DNA of 60,000 nucleotides from Strigamia acuminata (GCA_949358305.1 OX442324.1:5215575-5275574), one strand, 5' to 3'; shown: positions 42,101 to 57,800, numbered from the stretch's first letter. Notes: generated by a model from the sequence alone, not told the origin. Program-made: numbers and translations.

Positions 42101-45100
42101 TCGAGCACCTGCTTTACGAGGCCTCTCTCTCCGAATTGACACCCGTGAACAGCCGATTTTACGTTTTAACTGCCAAAGATGGCGATTCCGGAGCGAACGG
42201 ACACGTCGTGTACCGCATACAAGAGTCGGTCTCCGCGTTCGGCATTTTTCCCGACGGACGTTTGTACGTTAAGAGCAGTTTGGATCGCGAGAAACTCGAT
42301 TATTACGAACTGACGGTCGTGGCGAGCGACATGGGAGAGCAGCAGAGAAGTTGCTCGGTCAAAGTGGTGATTTACATCTTGGACGAGAACGATAATTCGC
42401 CCGTGTTCAACAACAACACGTTCAATTTCACTTTGTCCGAGAACGAGGCGGCGGACACGTACGTCGGACGACTGCTCGCGAGCGACAAGGACATCGGACG
42501 CAATTCGGAACTGAGTTTTTCCATCAGCACTAATCAGATGGACTTTGTGATCGACCCGAAAAACGGATACATCAAATCGATACGCTCGTTCAATCGCGAG
42601 GAATTGATCCAAACGAGCGGGCACGATTATTTGAGCATGGAGGTGGTCGTGTCCGACAACGGAATAGTTCGGCGGAGGGACGAGGCCATCGTTTTCGTCA
42701 CCATTTTAGACGTCAACGACAACGCACCCGTGTTTTTGAGACAACCGTACAAAACGTCCGTGAGCGAAGGGGGACCCGTGAACACGCAAGTTTTGAGGGT
42801 GAGCTGCAGCGATTTGGACGAGGGGCTGAACGGACACGTTTCGTACTCGCTGATCGGTGCAAATTCCACGTTTAAAATCGACAAATCGAACGGACAGATC
42901 GTTTTGATGTCGTCCTTAGACAGGGAGAGTCAAGCAAAGTACACGTTCACTGTTGTCGCGCACGATTCTGGGCTCCCGTCGCTCACTTCCACTGCGCAAG
43001 TGACTGTGGACGTGCTGGACGAAAACGACAACGCGCCGCGGTTCGAAAACGCGCCCGAATCGTCGTCGTTGCCGGAAGACACGCCGGTCGGCAGCGAGGT
43101 GTTGCAGTTCGTCGCTTCCGACGACGACGTGGGAGTGAACAGCAAAATGTCGTTTTTCCTCGCTTCCGGAAACGTGCAAGAAACTTTCCGCATCGATGCA
43201 GCCAGTGGAGTTTTGTATCTGGAGAAGCCGCTGGATTACGAAACGAGCCCCGTTTATCACTTGTCGGTCGTGGCCACCGACGGGGGAAGTCCTCGGCTTT
43301 CCTCCTCCGGGCTGGTCACTATAATCGTGTCGGACGTCAACGACAATGCTCCGAATTTGTCGAAAATGCCCGCGACGCGCAAAATCCGCGAAGGAGTTTC
43401 GTTGAAGACGCTCGTTCTGAACGTGACCGCCGAGGATGCGGATTCCGGCATCAACGGACAGATTCGATACGCCATCGCGAACCAAGACCCGGATGGCGGC
43501 CATTTTGGCATGGACGAAAAGACGGGAGTTGTTTACACGACGAGGGACATCGACCGAGAATTCACTCCGACCTTCCGACTTCGGATCGTCGCAACCGACC
43601 AAGCGTTGCCCGTGGAGAAACGACTGTCGGCGGAGAAGACGCTCACGATTTTCGTCGAGGACATCAACGACAACGCGCCCGTGTTCGTCTCTTTGGATTC
43701 CGCCCTCGTCCCCGAGGACGCCGAGAAAGGTTTTGTCGTGATGACGCTGTCGGCCACCGATGCGGACGCGTACGAAAACGGACAGGTGTCGTACGAACTA
43801 CTGCCGAATTTTTTATCCGACGGAAACGACGTGTTTGCAGTGGACAGGGCGTCGGGGAACTTGTACTTGAATCGGAGACTGGAGAAACAGACGTTGTATA
43901 ACGTGAGTGTTCGTGCGGTGGACGGAGCGATGCCGTCCAAGCGAAAGACGAGCGAAAGGACTTTGGCCGTTTTGAATATGCCCGTCGACGATTACAAGAG
44001 GAGATTGCAGTTCGAGAGGTCCGAATACAGGGCGAACGTTGCCGAAAACGAGACTGCGGACACTCCCATATTGACATTGGCCATTAAACAGTTGCCGGAC
44101 GCGGCTGCGACGAATAAAGTGCGGTATTTCGTAACCGGAGTCACCTCGAATGGCGTGGACCAGAAGAGGTTGTTCAATGTGGGCAGGACGACGGGCGTGT
44201 TGTCGACGGCAGCCGTGCTGGACAGGGATCAAGGGGTCCACGAGTATTCCGTCGAGGTTCTGGCCGTTGATGAGGCGAGTGATGGACAGCCAAAGACAGC
44301 TCGAACCAAGGTAGGATTTTTTAATTTTAATTTTTTTAATTTTTAATTTTTTACACGTTGACAAATGGGTGGAAAGATGTCAAATTGAATTAATGAGTGT
44401 CGATTTTAAGAGGTTCCGATTTTGAGTTGGGGTTGATTTTATTTTTATTTTATTTTTATTTTTTTTTTATTTTTTTTTGTGTGGGAAGTTGTGAGGTTAA
44501 CATAGATTTAATGATAAGTGGAATGAAATTAATTCCACCTGTCGTAAAAAATGTGGAAAACGTGAATTTTTAATTGAATAATAACAAACAATGAAGTAAT
44601 ATGAGTTTTTTGTTGTTGTTGTTTTTTTTTGTTAATTGAAATAAGGAAAACGTGTTGCATGAAGTATGATCTAGTTTTGTTTGCTCGGAAATGACATTTT
44701 TCGCAATTCTGTGTTAAGGGGTTGATTATGGGATTGTAGATGTATTACGGAGGAAAAAAAGGATTTTTTTTCCGTTACAAGTGAAATTTAAATGAGCACT
44801 AAAGATGGTGATCAAACTGACCTGATTGCCGTTTTCCTCCTTTTCCTATATTTCTTGTTCGTCCAAGTCGTGATTGTAGTTATTGCCACATTTAGGTTTA
44901 TTATTGTTCTCAATCGGAGATACGATTCGGGACAGTTTAAGCCTAAATTAGTTTTTTTTTATTATATACTTTAGTTTTAAATTAATGAAAGAGTTTTTAA
45001 TTTTGTTTCTGGAAACTTGTTCGGTTTGTAACCTCATTATTTCTCATTTATCATGAAAATACAAGGAGTTGTTTTTATTTTATCGTTCTTTTTTCTCTTT

Positions 45101-47127
45101 TTTTTTTTCGTTTTTTTTTTTTTTGGATTTTGAATTTTTATAAAATCGAAAAAGTGTGGGTGGGAAAAATTAAAAAAATCAATTTTAATTTTAATTTTTA
45201 AAAGATAAATTCAGTTTTTACTCATAGAAATTGAATTTTTACCTAAAAGTTCAATTTCTATCTGAAATTGCGTTTTTACCTTTAAAAATGTAATTTTTGT
45301 ATGCTCAGAAATTCAATTTTCATCCTAAACGAAAAATTGGATTTCTACTTTTAAAAAAAAAATTTAATTTTTATTTAAAAATTGAACATTTCCTTCAAAA
45401 ATTGAATTTTTAGATTAAAAAAATTCAATTTTCCAGCGTCTGCAATTTCTACTTTTCATCATAAGCACTCGCAGACTGAACAATTTGTCTCAGCAGACCT
45501 TTCTTGAGAACTCGAGGTCAGCACCGCAAATGAGGGGCCCCACCTGGCAAACCCTAGGAATCAAACTAATTCGATTTTATAAATTATTCTTATCCGCTAT
45601 AAGCCTTTTATTCCCAATATTTACACACGTAGAAATAAAGTTTGAGCCAAGTTTACAAATTTTCCAAGTTGGCCTGAGGAGCTTGGCCTCTCACTTTTCC
45701 TTGGCATCAAGTTCAATGGCTTTCCTCCATCATAAATTGTCTATTACAATGTTATAACCTTTTGTAAGCCCTGGGCCTTTATTGCATTGTTGACTATATA
45801 CACATAACCAAAATAGACGCTTCAATTACAAAGATTTAATTGAATTAATTTAGTAAAGAGAATTTTTTTTAAATAAAAGTTTTTCTACTTTTTTGTTTAT
45901 TTTTATATCCGCAATTTTCTCCCATATTTAGGCTTAATTGAGGCCATATATATGAGTTGGTGAATTAAATTATCCTTTTAAAATTTGAAATTTAAAAAAA
46001 AGAGAGCCTAAGAAACAACTTTTCAGTTGTTTTGACCTTTGCCCCAGTTTCTTTCTGTGTAGGAAGTGAGATGGAACAAAAGGGTTAAAGAAGAGGCGTG
46101 TCTACAATTATAGAGTAAAGTACGATTTTTTTTTTTTAATATTTTTTTTTCCTTAAAAAAAAAATTTAAAAAAAAGAAGAAATTAATTTACAAACTTAAA
46201 CCGGCAGTTTAAATGAGGCCTGCTTTACATATATAGACCTCCATGCTTGTTTTTTGTTCTTCGCTGCTAATTTATAAAAATTTTATTCTATTTTTTGCCA
46301 GTTGAAAAGTTTACTTGGTTAAAAATTCCGTACATTCATCAGTTGCAAGGACTGGAATCACTGGTTTTTGAGCTGGAAAAAAAAATTATTTTAATCCAAA
46401 ACTAAAAATTGAAATAATAATAATAATAATAAAAATAATAATAAAAATTTGAATTTATCAACAAGTGTTTATACATTCAGAAATTTCATGGGTATTATTT
46501 AGGTCACAGAACCCATAAATAAACATTAAAGTCAAATTAGAAATCTAGCAATTTTTTAAAGAGTTACATCACTTAAATGCCTGTTTTCAAACATCAACAT
46601 GTAAATTAAGACTTTAATCGAAGCGTTTGAAACCGTTAATCAGAAAAAAGGTCAGAAAATGAGCAATTTTCACCATCCGAGGTCAGAAAATCGGAAAAAC
46701 GATGATTAAATTTAGTTCTAGAGAATGAAAAAATGTAAATTTCTCTGACTCACAGTCACAGCGGATATTTCTTTTAAGCAAATGGAGTCGGACAGATTAG
46801 AGCCTCCCCAACTCATTTAACCTCGTTTAACCTCAACCCAGAGAGCGAGAGAGAAAAAATGTCACGAAATTTGTGATTTTCAGACCGTGCGATTGAAATT
46901 GCCTGCTCAAACATCATCCCATTAAGCAATTTATTGTTTATATATAATTGAATTGAAAACAATTCCCATGCTGTATAACTCAACCTTTTCCTCCTTAATT
47001 CCCCCTGAGTAACATTACTCATTCAATTTGACCCCCTCTTGCGTCCTTATGCTCCAATTTAGGCCTCCCCTATTCTATTCCTTCCTTGCTTTTGTTATAT
47101 TCGTTTTAATCACCCTTCTGCTCCTGC

Positions 47128-47161
<34 letters not shown>

Positions 47162-50100
47162 CCATTTTGTTTCCTTTTTTCCCCTCATTGGCCTTTGGCC
47201 CTCTTTTGTCGTTTTGCAATACTCGAGAAAAAACTATTTCGATTACTAACACGTACCAAACCAATTATCAAGCATTATTTCATTCCATTCTGTTTTATTA
47301 AGAGAAAAAGCAAAGAAATAAATTTAAAAATTAATTTTTCGCCAGAGTTATGGTTTTTCTCCGTGTTTCCACTCAATTCCGTTTTATTCCCATTCCGAGA
47401 ACTCGTTGCCAACAAAAATTCCATTGTGGTTGATTTGCCTCGTCACTTTTTAATGGAGTAAAGTTTTGTAGTCTGTTAAAAAACCATAAAAATCGCCCCC
47501 TTATGACCATAAAAGATATGACAGCCATTTGCTTTTGTGCAATTCAGTTTAAAAGAGCGAGAGTGAGATAGAGGAAAAAAATTTGCCGTGAATTTTAGTG
47601 CTTTTTAATAATAGTTTTTTTTTTTTACTTCTTTTTTGTGACACATGCTTTACACCCTGAGTGGACAGTGGTCACAAGCGAATCGAAACTCGCATTTCGC
47701 CGATTCAGTCGAATAACTGAATTCTTCCAATAATTATATCAGTGAAAAGTGAAAGAAAAATACAAAATAAAATAATGTTTATTTTAAACCTATTTTAGTG
47801 TTTAATACTTTGTTTAGGCCTAATGTTTGTGTCGTGGAGCTTATTTCAATCGTATCGGCCTTAGTTTAAGGCCAATTTTCGACTTTTACGGGTCATTGGA
47901 TCGAATTTAGGCAAATTTCCACGACTGGACTTCACGGATAAGTCTAAAAATTAAATTTTTTATTTTTTTAAAAGCACTAATATTTTTTAATTTGACTTAC
48001 GAGCACAAAACGAGGGGGAAAATATCAATACACTTGAAAAAATTGCATTTAAAAGAAGATTAAAAGCAAAAAAAAATAAAAGAAAATCCTACATTTAACA
48101 TATGGACCCCGAGAAGAAAAAGTTGAGTTGAAAAAGAAGTAAAGAAGCTTGCCCAGGGCTTCGTTGCTCGACCAGTTTCTTCAGTGAAGACTCCCCAGGG
48201 ATTGTGGCTGATTAGCATTCTCAAACTCCTCTGCCCAACCCAGTAACCCCCTCTCCATTCTCATTCCACGTCCCTTTCCCCTCTTCTTCTTATGGCCTCT
48301 TGAGTCCACCCAAAAAACTTTATTCCTCCTCCCCTTCGTCAATTCCCCGAGCAATTTTTTTTTCTTTTTTCTTTCTTTTTAAAAAATTAAAATTGTGAAA
48401 TTTTTATGTTTCTTTTTTTTTATTTCTTTGAGCAAATTCTTCAACTTAAAAAAAAAAATAAACTGGAATAAAATAAAACTTATTATCTGTTTATGAAGTC
48501 CAAGAATGATGTAATGGTGTTAGAAAACACAATACTTAATTTAAACTAAATTAGGTATAATTAAATTTAATTAGTTAATGGCTGTTTTAATTTATTTCAA
48601 GTAACTTGAACCTGAATTGATAAATTTTTATTTATTTATTTACTTTTTTTTTTTTTTTTTGTGCTTGCATTTGATTAGGAAACTTGTTTTTACACCATTG
48701 CAAATTGTTTGAGATGATGTCAATCAAAAAAGATGATGTTTTATACATGGTACAACTTGAAGTGAAATTAGGGAAGGGGGGATTGTCTCATCTAACATTT
48801 CCCACATTTATCATCATTTCCAGACTAAATCTTTCACAATTTTAATGTGGGCTTTAATTTAACAGATTATATAAATAGTGAAATTAACTGCTTTTTTTTT
48901 TTCCTTTTTTTTTTCTTATTATTATTTCAAGTCACGTGCTGTGTTTGACAGAATTTTGATCTTTTGATTTTTTGATTTCCTTTATGCGATTTTAATGGGG
49001 GAAATTCTAGATTTTTTGGGTTTTTTTTTTTAAAAAAATTATTTTTTAAGAAAAATTATTTTTTAAGAAAAATTATTTTTGAGAAAAATTATTTTTGAGA
49101 AAAATTATTTTTTGAGAAAAATTATTTTTTAAGAAAAATTATTTTTTAAGAAAAATTATTTTTTAAGAAAAATTATTTTTTAAGAAAAATTATTTTTTAA
49201 GAAAAATTATTTTTTAAGAAAAATTATTTTTTAAGAAAAATTATTTTTTAAGAAAAATTATTTTTTAAGAAAAATTATTTTTTAAGAAAAATTATTTTTT
49301 AAGAAAAATTATTTTTTAAGAAAAATTTATGAAATCTTTTCGGTTGTGATGTATTGTGGCAGTTAAAAGTTGTAATTAAGTCAGTGTCTTGTTAAGCAAA
49401 ATGGTAGAAATGAAAAAAAAAATGAAAAGAAAAAAATAAATGGAAACATGTAATTAAGGGAAAAGACAAAAGAGGGCTCTGATGCACGGAAGCATTTTGT
49501 GGCTAACGTTTTTACAACACGATGTAAATGACAAAACGAGAAGTGTGGTATTTTTTAAAAAAAATAAAAATCCGGAATAATGTTACACAATAATTAATTA
49601 CTCGTGTCAAGAGCTTTCGCCTGTCATTTTCTTGTGAACAGCTTCCGGTTATCATTTGTTTTCAATCAAATGAATCGTCGCATGGGTTTGAAAATCATTC
49701 ATGGTTGAGAACATTTTTAACTCCAAAAAAAAAATTTCTTTTATTTTTATTCTGTTGCTTTTTCAAAAATCGTAAAAATTCGTTAAAATCATTTTTTTTT
49801 CAAGTTAAAACAAAATAAAACCGGAAAATGAAATTTGACCGAAACAAATTGGATTGAAATGATTTATTTATTGCCCAAATGCTAATTCAAAGTCATTAAA
49901 AAAAAATTTGAATTTTTAAAAGGGTTCAAGTAAAACTCTTGCAGCATATGTACCATCGTTTGTGAGTCATGTTGTTCCCTCAAGTGGGCGTTGGCATCTT
50001 AATGGCCAACACGCATGCGTGGCGTTCATTTCGAGGAACCTGCTTGAGATTAAATGTTGCTCCTTCCTAATAACTGTCATTTACATGAGCCCATTCTTTA

Positions 50101-51765
50101 TATCTTGATCTATTATTGGTAAAAACAACAATGCTCTTGTTTATAGAGTGTTTAATGGTATTTATGTGCAAGAATGTGGGGGTAAATAGAAAATGGTTTT
50201 TACAAAGCGAAGTTAAAAAAAATTCGGACCAAGAGTGTAGATAAGTTGGTTATTTTGTATTGTTTATTTTTATATTTTTTTTAGTCCAGGTTAAAGGTTA
50301 AGTGTTGACCTAAAGGTAATAAAAATACAAATGGTGGTCATAAAATTAATCATTAAAAATAATTCTTTTATTTTTTTTATTACTCTTCAAGGCTGGCTAA
50401 TTTTCTACCAGTACATAATTTTCAAACACGTGCAATTAAATGTCTGCTATTTTAATTAATTTATAATTAAACCCTAACGAGGGTTTTCCTTATACCAAAT
50501 GTTGAGTACACCGATCAACAACACATGAATAGGTACCACAAAACAAGTGTGAAAAATTGTTCTAACAGCACTGGATTTATTTCAATGGGATTGATTTCAA
50601 TGGGATTTATTTCAATGGGTTTGTTTGTAACGAAATGCAAAAAAGAGTTTAATGGTGAAATGTAGCGATTTTCTATCAAAGTCACATTCATATGCCCTGA
50701 AAGCAAGGTCAAAAATGTGCTTTCACAATTTTGCAACCTGAAATTTTTGTGCTGCACCTCTAACCCCACTTCAATTCCCATCACCTGCCCCTAACCTTAT
50801 TCGTCTGACTTTTTCCCTAACACGTAAAACCATCTGATTTTATAACCAACCCCCCTGTGTTTCATCTGTCACTTTGACTACACATAATAACATTATTTTG
50901 TAACAAGTTTATTGTACACTGCATTGATATTTCTGCATTCCTGCATAATCAGAGAGAAAAATCCTCTGGCCAAATTCAAAATACAATCTCAAATTACATG
51001 CCCAACTGGCAAGTCCTTTCCTTGCCAACAGTCCAACATCCCTCAACATTTAATCCCATCCTTTAAAAAGGTGTGTTAATCTCTTGACCAGATTTATGAC
51101 CTTTCACAAGAGACATGGTCTCTTTCTTTTGTCAGGGGCGGGAAACTGATTTGGGGCCACCTGTACCTACATTTACCTATGGCCTCTCTCAACCCCTCGG
51201 TCTTGGGGGACTCTTGCCAGCTTTCCCTTCACTGCCCCATCTTTTGTTCGAACTCTAGATGGATATATTGTGCCCTCGCTCGTTTATTTACGCTTCCCAT
51301 TCCTCCTGAATTCCCCTCCTACTCATTTACTCACATTCATTGCTCAGGCCTATTTAACCAGAAAAAGCAATCAATTAACAATGAGGAAAACCGGCAAAAA
51401 CAACATTTTACACTTGACTTTTAAATAATAATTAAAAAACACCTGTTTTGGGATAGGGTTAAAAAGAAGTGGGAAATTTTTTTGAAAATGTTTGGGCGAA
51501 AATTTGAGATTTGTAGTTTCTACTTCCTTTTTATTATTCCTGTCATGTTTAGTTTTTGATTGTGATTTGTATTGTACTTGAGACCTGTCACAAAGTTGCA
51601 TTTTACTTTTTTTTTTCGTTTACATTTTTTTTATTTTTTTTATTTTATACAACAAAAAACAAAACTCTACATCCAGTAGCGTGTGGAATTTTAATGGCTT
51701 ACATTCGCCTGGTTATACCATCCCCCCATTTTACCTCCTCCCAGTTCCCCACAAGCCCAAACACC

Positions 51766-51800
<35 letters not shown>

Positions 51801-54800
51801 TTATTCTCAACATTTCATTCCACATGTCTCATGAATCTATTTCAAAATAATTGTCCATCAAATTATAATTTCTAAATAATTCTTCCAAATAAAAGTAAAT
51901 TGGATATACAAACTTGCTCATCACTTGCGATAATAAAAATCTTCATTTTTAATTCATGGCTTGTAATCCTATTAAACATATGTATAATTTATAGGCTTAT
52001 TTACCCAACTCTTGTATTATTTATTTTTCTTCTGCATTTTCCTTAAACTCTCAACGTTGTAAATGTCTAAACAAACATCCATAATATTTTTTTAAACATC
52101 GATACTTTTTTTTTCAAACAATTTTATCACACCTATGATTTATTAGAAAATTTTAATCTAAGCCTAATTCGAAATTTGATATAAACACATATTTTAACGC
52201 ACGACAAAGAGCCATAAATAATGTAAGAAGATACGCAAGACGGTGAAATTTGAGTTTGAGATTTTTGTCACTAGGTGTTCGTTCTAAACTGACTACGGGA
52301 ACGGTTGACCCGTTTGTAAATCATTTCTGGCCTTTGTGGTTAGAGTATGGCATCCACAAGGCCTTTAGCATTTAGTAGGTCCGTTTTGTTGAACAAGGTC
52401 AGTTATGAGCAGTCGTAAAATGATTTGGCCATCAGCAAGAAATAAAAAGATTTAACCAGTGAAACCAGTTTTAAGATGGAGGGCTGTACTTTAAATTATG
52501 CAATTTATTGCTGATAATGGAGGTTTTCAAAGTTCATTGAGTGTATTGGCTATGCAGCAATATATCTTGAAATCTTGAAATCTACAAATAAATAAAATAA
52601 CCTCGAGTTGAATAACACGACACAACATTACATAAAGCCATCTATAATAGAAACAACGTGAAAAATGGCGGCCGAGTTGGTCGCAGTGGGCATGCGCACG
52701 ACGTTTAAACAATGGCCCAAAAGAAAGGAATTTACAAGATGGTAATCTGTGAATTTGAGAAAAACAATATCAAAGTGATTGCATTAAATCTGGTGTCGAA
52801 TCTGTAACAAGTTGCACCATGCGCAGATGAATGATAAGAATCTCAACACATGTCGTCATGGAACATGCAGTCGCATATAAAATGGTCTTGACGTTGGCAG
52901 CCAGAGGCGGGGGAGTGAATGAATCTTTAACCCTCTCCTTACTATTCTTCTCCACCCCTTTTATCTGAGGTTGATCGCATCAAAACGTTCCAGTGTCCTC
53001 GGGGAATCAAAGAAAAAAGCTGTGCGCCAGGAGGAGCTTCAATTTATTTTACTTTTTTTTTGTTTATTCCTTTCTTGCATTGTTTATACGACATTCCAAT
53101 AGTTCTCACCAGATCGCGTCGATAAGACTCTGTCTGCTTCGGTGTGCTTTTATTCTATACCGGAACTGGTTTAGTCACCACCGCATCTTGTTTGTGAAAG
53201 TTTTACGACGTGCAGTAACATAAACTAAATTCAATACTGATTAAAAGAGTCAAAGGTGAAATAATTATTAAATTGAAAATGGATTTGTTAAATTTATTTC
53301 GCTCGGCTTGTAATACATATGTAGCATGCAGAGGGGACATGAGCGATGAATAGGAAAGGGTCATGATTGTTGTTATTATTATTTGCGAGGGAATATTTCT
53401 ATGTAATTTTAGTCAACTGAATGGTGTACAGAGCTTAGGCTTCGCAGTTGCATGCACAGATATTGCTAGAATAATAATAGGGGTTTTGTGCAGCGGGATG
53501 TTAGAAGGTGGTCTTGTGGTAGTTCGTATTGCTGACGATAGGGAGATGGTGTTTGGTGAGGTAAAGCAGTGGCAAAGGCAACTGAACAAAAGGTGAAGTG
53601 AAAATCCCACACAAGTAGCTCGAGAATACAGGACACAAGAAATTGTCGAATTATTAATTTATTAACATGAATTCTTTGTTTGGAGAAGAGTTTCCATTCT
53701 CTAACAGCATCTTTTTCGGCGCATGTGCAAGAAACAAATAACTGGTTTTCAGGTTTATTTACAGAGGGATTTATTTCCACGGGATTTATTTCTACAGGAT
53801 TTATTTTCACGGGATTTATTTCCACGGGATTTGCCTGTGGGGTGTTGTTATTTCATTTTCCACTTTTTTATTGTATACATAAATTATGACAAATATTTTT
53901 AATAACTTTTAATATTCATTTTGATGCTGACTGAAAACCAAAAAAAGCAAACTTTGTGTCATTTGAAGTTGCAAATAATAGATTTTCGCGGGTATTTCCT
54001 GCCATTTTGAATGAATTTCGTGTGTTAATAAAAGAGTTGAGTTTTGCAATAGGTCAACATGAGTTTAATTTACTAAATTTGAGGAGGATTATTTACTTGA
54101 CTTGACCTCACTAAGCAAACTAAAATGTCTAGGTATTGATAATTAATTCAGAAAACAAATTCCACGTTTTTAATAGGCTTAATAAAACAAAATTAGTCTT
54201 AGAAATGTGGCTTAATCTAAATAAAGAATAGAGATAACAAGTTTAAAAAATTCATTTTACACATTTAATTTTGACTTATATCTGTACCCCCCCTTTGTAT
54301 AAACAAATCATGAGATTATTACCACAATGCATAATACCTTTAATTCGTATGCCAAGGACAAGAACGTGGGGAAAATTTTAAGTGATTTACATAAAATAAG
54401 GAGAAAAGTTGAGTACGTAAATTAAAATACTGTGCTAGAAATTTCTCAAGCATCTCACTTTGGATGGGGACAAAAAAAAGTAATAAAAATAAAATTAAAC
54501 CTCCTTTAGAATTTTTTTTTCCTCCTTCTTCTTCTTCTTCTTCCACTTCTGAAGAGATTCTCTCACTATAGCACTTTGAGTTGTTTAAAAATTTCGAAAA
54601 AGTGACACATCATTTCTCAAAGACAGAATCAGATGCCCACAGGCCTTAGATTAAGGACTTGTTGCAGGGGTAGGAGGTGACTGGATGGAAACAATAGGCC
54701 TACGAACGTTATCAAACGTTTACTAAAAATAAAAAATCGTTTCCCACGATCAACATGCAAAAAAAAATACTTTGTTTAACTTTTCAACTTTTAGTCTAAC

Positions 54801-57800
54801 CTTGAAAAATGGCAAACTTCTTACAACTGACACTTATGATAAACCCACACCTGCCGGAATTTAAACGATGTATGAAAAACGTGCTAGATGGATAAAGTCA
54901 AGTCATTTTTTCCCCCCTTCTCTGAATTTAAAAAAAAAAATAAGAAGATGAGAAAAAATAAGAAGAAAAAAATTACTAGACATGTGGTTTTTATTTGTTG
55001 ATCAGCGCAGGGAACATTAGTTTATTGCTAATGAGACCGAGTCGCGGGAAAGACTCGCAGCCACATCCGCCATTTTTGTTTTTAATTCTCAAAATGTAAA
55101 AATTACTGGAATTAACTCATCCGAGAGTATGCGTGACTCCCTTAAGGAGGTTTTAATAGCTGGAAAAAAAAGTACTTCCTAATTTCTGGGTATTTCAGCA
55201 ATCAAAAACACATTATCTCGCGTAACTATTTTATGGTTGAAAACATTCCAAACAAAATGGCTGCTGTGCAAACGTGCGAAAACAGGGCGCGCTTTACGGA
55301 TACTCGAGACCCAGTGGTGTATTTAGTCACCGAGGGCTCCCGGCGCTGTGGAATCTCTTTTTTTGTCCCGAAACGAGTGAAAAAAGGGTCCCCGTAGCGC
55401 TCGCCGGGCCCCTGGCCGCAGCAGGTGTACGAAAACTTATCTCCTACTCACAAGTTTTACCAGACTCATGATGACAGTCATTTAAGTTTACAAATTTGTT
55501 GAAAGAAACTGAAAGAATCTCTTCCAATTATTGGTGGGGGTAGTCAGTCATCCAGCAGGAAATTCTACAACCAAAAAAAAATAAAAAATCCGAAATAAAA
55601 AAACAACAACATGTAAAACGCTTAAAATATGACTTCTTGGATGTAGCTAATGCAAACAACACAACTGTCATGTTGCTGCTTGTTGATGACCTAGTGGTAA
55701 TTTTAAATCCTTTAATTCGTATCTCATTAGTTCTTACAGTTAAAGATGTAAATCTTAACATCAGTATTCGTTTTTGTTTATTTATTTTTTATTTCTTTCT
55801 CAGGTTTTGCTCTAGTTTTTTTTTATTTTTTTTTTAAAATAAAAAAAATACAAAAAACTCAATTTCCCACTCTTTAAAATATTTCCCACATTGTTTTATA
55901 TAGATATTATATATATATTTTTTTTCTTTCTCACTCTCTGTTCTTATCATGGCGCCATTCGTCTCCTCCTTTAGACAACCCCCATTAGTTTTATTAATTG
56001 AAACAGGCCTCCGCCTAAGATAAAACTGGTCATTTTTAGCGAGAACTATTTTTTTCCCCCCCATCTCTGTTTTGGTCTTGTTAAAGGGATCTTTTTCATC
56101 CAACACAAATCATTTTGTATTTATATCAACTAAACAACGATCGCCAGCTCGATATATGTACTCGAAATAAAAATATAAACAAAATAAATGGAAGGCAAAA
56201 TTGAAGCCAACACGCTTTTAATTGTTCAGCTGCCATAGTAGAAAACGATGAAAATGAAGTTCAAAAAAAGCACGGCTTAAACACTTGCATTTACGATCAA
56301 GACTTAAAAGCGGTAATTAGCTGATCGATTTGGAAATAAGGTGTAATTGCGCTTTATAATAACAGTTATTTTGTTTACCGCTTTCTATTTCTTCGAAGAA
56401 ACCTATACACAAGGGAATTCTCGAGAAGAGAAAAATCCTTCCCACATGTTGAGCCGAGCTCGAAATTCTCCTTTTCACTTGGAAATTTAATCCCCGACGA
56501 TAAATTGTCCATTCACAGACAATTCTAAAGATTTCTGAGCTTCTTTTCATTGTCGAATCCTTAAGCCTAAACTTGGGTGGCGTTTGAATGTCTCTGTGTA
56601 CTAGTTCAATTTGACACACACATACACCCGTATTTTATTATAGACTTGTCAATCTTGTCCATTATATTATATTATATTATATTATATATTTTTTTTTCTA
56701 GATCCATTTGACTGTTTTGGACAAAAACGACAGCCCGCCTGTGTTTGGAAACTCCTCTTTGTTCTACATCATCTCCGAAGACGCTCCAATCGGACATTCA
56801 ATAGCTGAAATCAGAGCCAGGGATCCGGACACAACCGGCTCAATCAGTTATAGATTAATATCGGATGGGAATGGGAAGTTTCGCGTGGATCCGGCGAATG
56901 CTAAAATCAGCGTAACTCAGCCGCTGGATCGAGAACTGCAGTCCGAGTACGAGTTAATCATCGAGGCGAATGACGGGGTGCAAAATGACGTTCGGAAGAT
57001 CCACATCAGAGTCACGGATGTCAATGACAACGCTCCTGTGTTTGAAAAACAGATTTATTCTTTTGATGTATCCGAAGATTCACCCAGAGGAGCCAAAGTG
57101 GGACAAATTAAAGCAAGTGATGCAGATGAAGGAGGAAATTCGCGAGTGACCTATTCTGTCGTGTCGGATTGGGGCTCTGACGTTCTATCCTTGAACCCTG
57201 ACCTCGGGGTGTTTACCTTGACGTCTCTGCTGGACTATGAACAGGTGAAAAAGATTTTTATTATTTTTTTTCTATTTTTTTTTTTATTAAGGGATTAAAG
57301 AGTTGAATTCGTAGAAAATTTCTTGTTCAGTCGTTTTGATCTGATTAATCTACTCGAGACATCTTGATTTTTTTTTTCTTTCTGTTAATAACGAGCTGAG
57401 ATTTTGGGTTCGGTGGTTTTGGCGAGTTTTTTGGGGCGTTTTTTGAATGATTTGTTAACGAATTTGCCCACAGATGGTGTATGGGAAATCGCTTTTGTCT
57501 CGGCCGCTTACGGTGACTGCTGCTCGGTTGGAGACAATGGCATTTCCCGCGCGCTCAGTTTGGTGAAATTTGCTGACAAATATGGCGACGTGTTAAAATA
57601 TACTTTGTTTTAAAAATCGTATATTTTAATTTACTAGCCTGATTCAAGTCAAAACTGTGGTTTTAATGTTTTTTTGCAATGGGACTAATGAAATGGAATT
57701 AAGGTTTTTAAGAAAAAAAAAATATTTTATTATTTTTATTCGTAATGGAGACAGAAAAAACATTTAACCAAGCCCGAGGTCGGTTGTGAACCGGATTTGG

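Larger units (their letters stand above)
44311..56701 (+). other. 12.4-kb intron of the Dachsous-type gene
   Basis: The intron starts AAG/GTAGGA and ends TTTTTTTCTAG/ATC, splitting EC16. It is AT-rich with many homopolymers and minisatellites, including diverged AAATTGAATTTTTAC units at 45180-45430, (CT)n at 47131-47158, a 30-T run at 51769-51798 and (ATTAT)n at 56661-56690. No nested gene was found; open frames here are short and low complexity. Confidence 0.6.

Noticed and set aside
39076-44364. Many long minus-strand and off-frame open frames under the cadherin exon (up to 282 codons)
   Set aside because: They are shadows of the GC-richer Dachsous coding exon; none shows a domain and all overlap strongly supported cadherin repeats.
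49032-49326. Regularly spaced repeats that could suggest a CRISPR-like array
   Set aside because: Units are contiguous 17-mers without spacers, in an intron of an animal gene.
55308-55430. GC-rich CCAGTGGTGTATTTAG ... GGGCCCCTGGCC stretch that resembles the end of a degraded DNA transposon
   Set aside because: No matching inverted end or target duplication was found nearby, so it was not called as an element.
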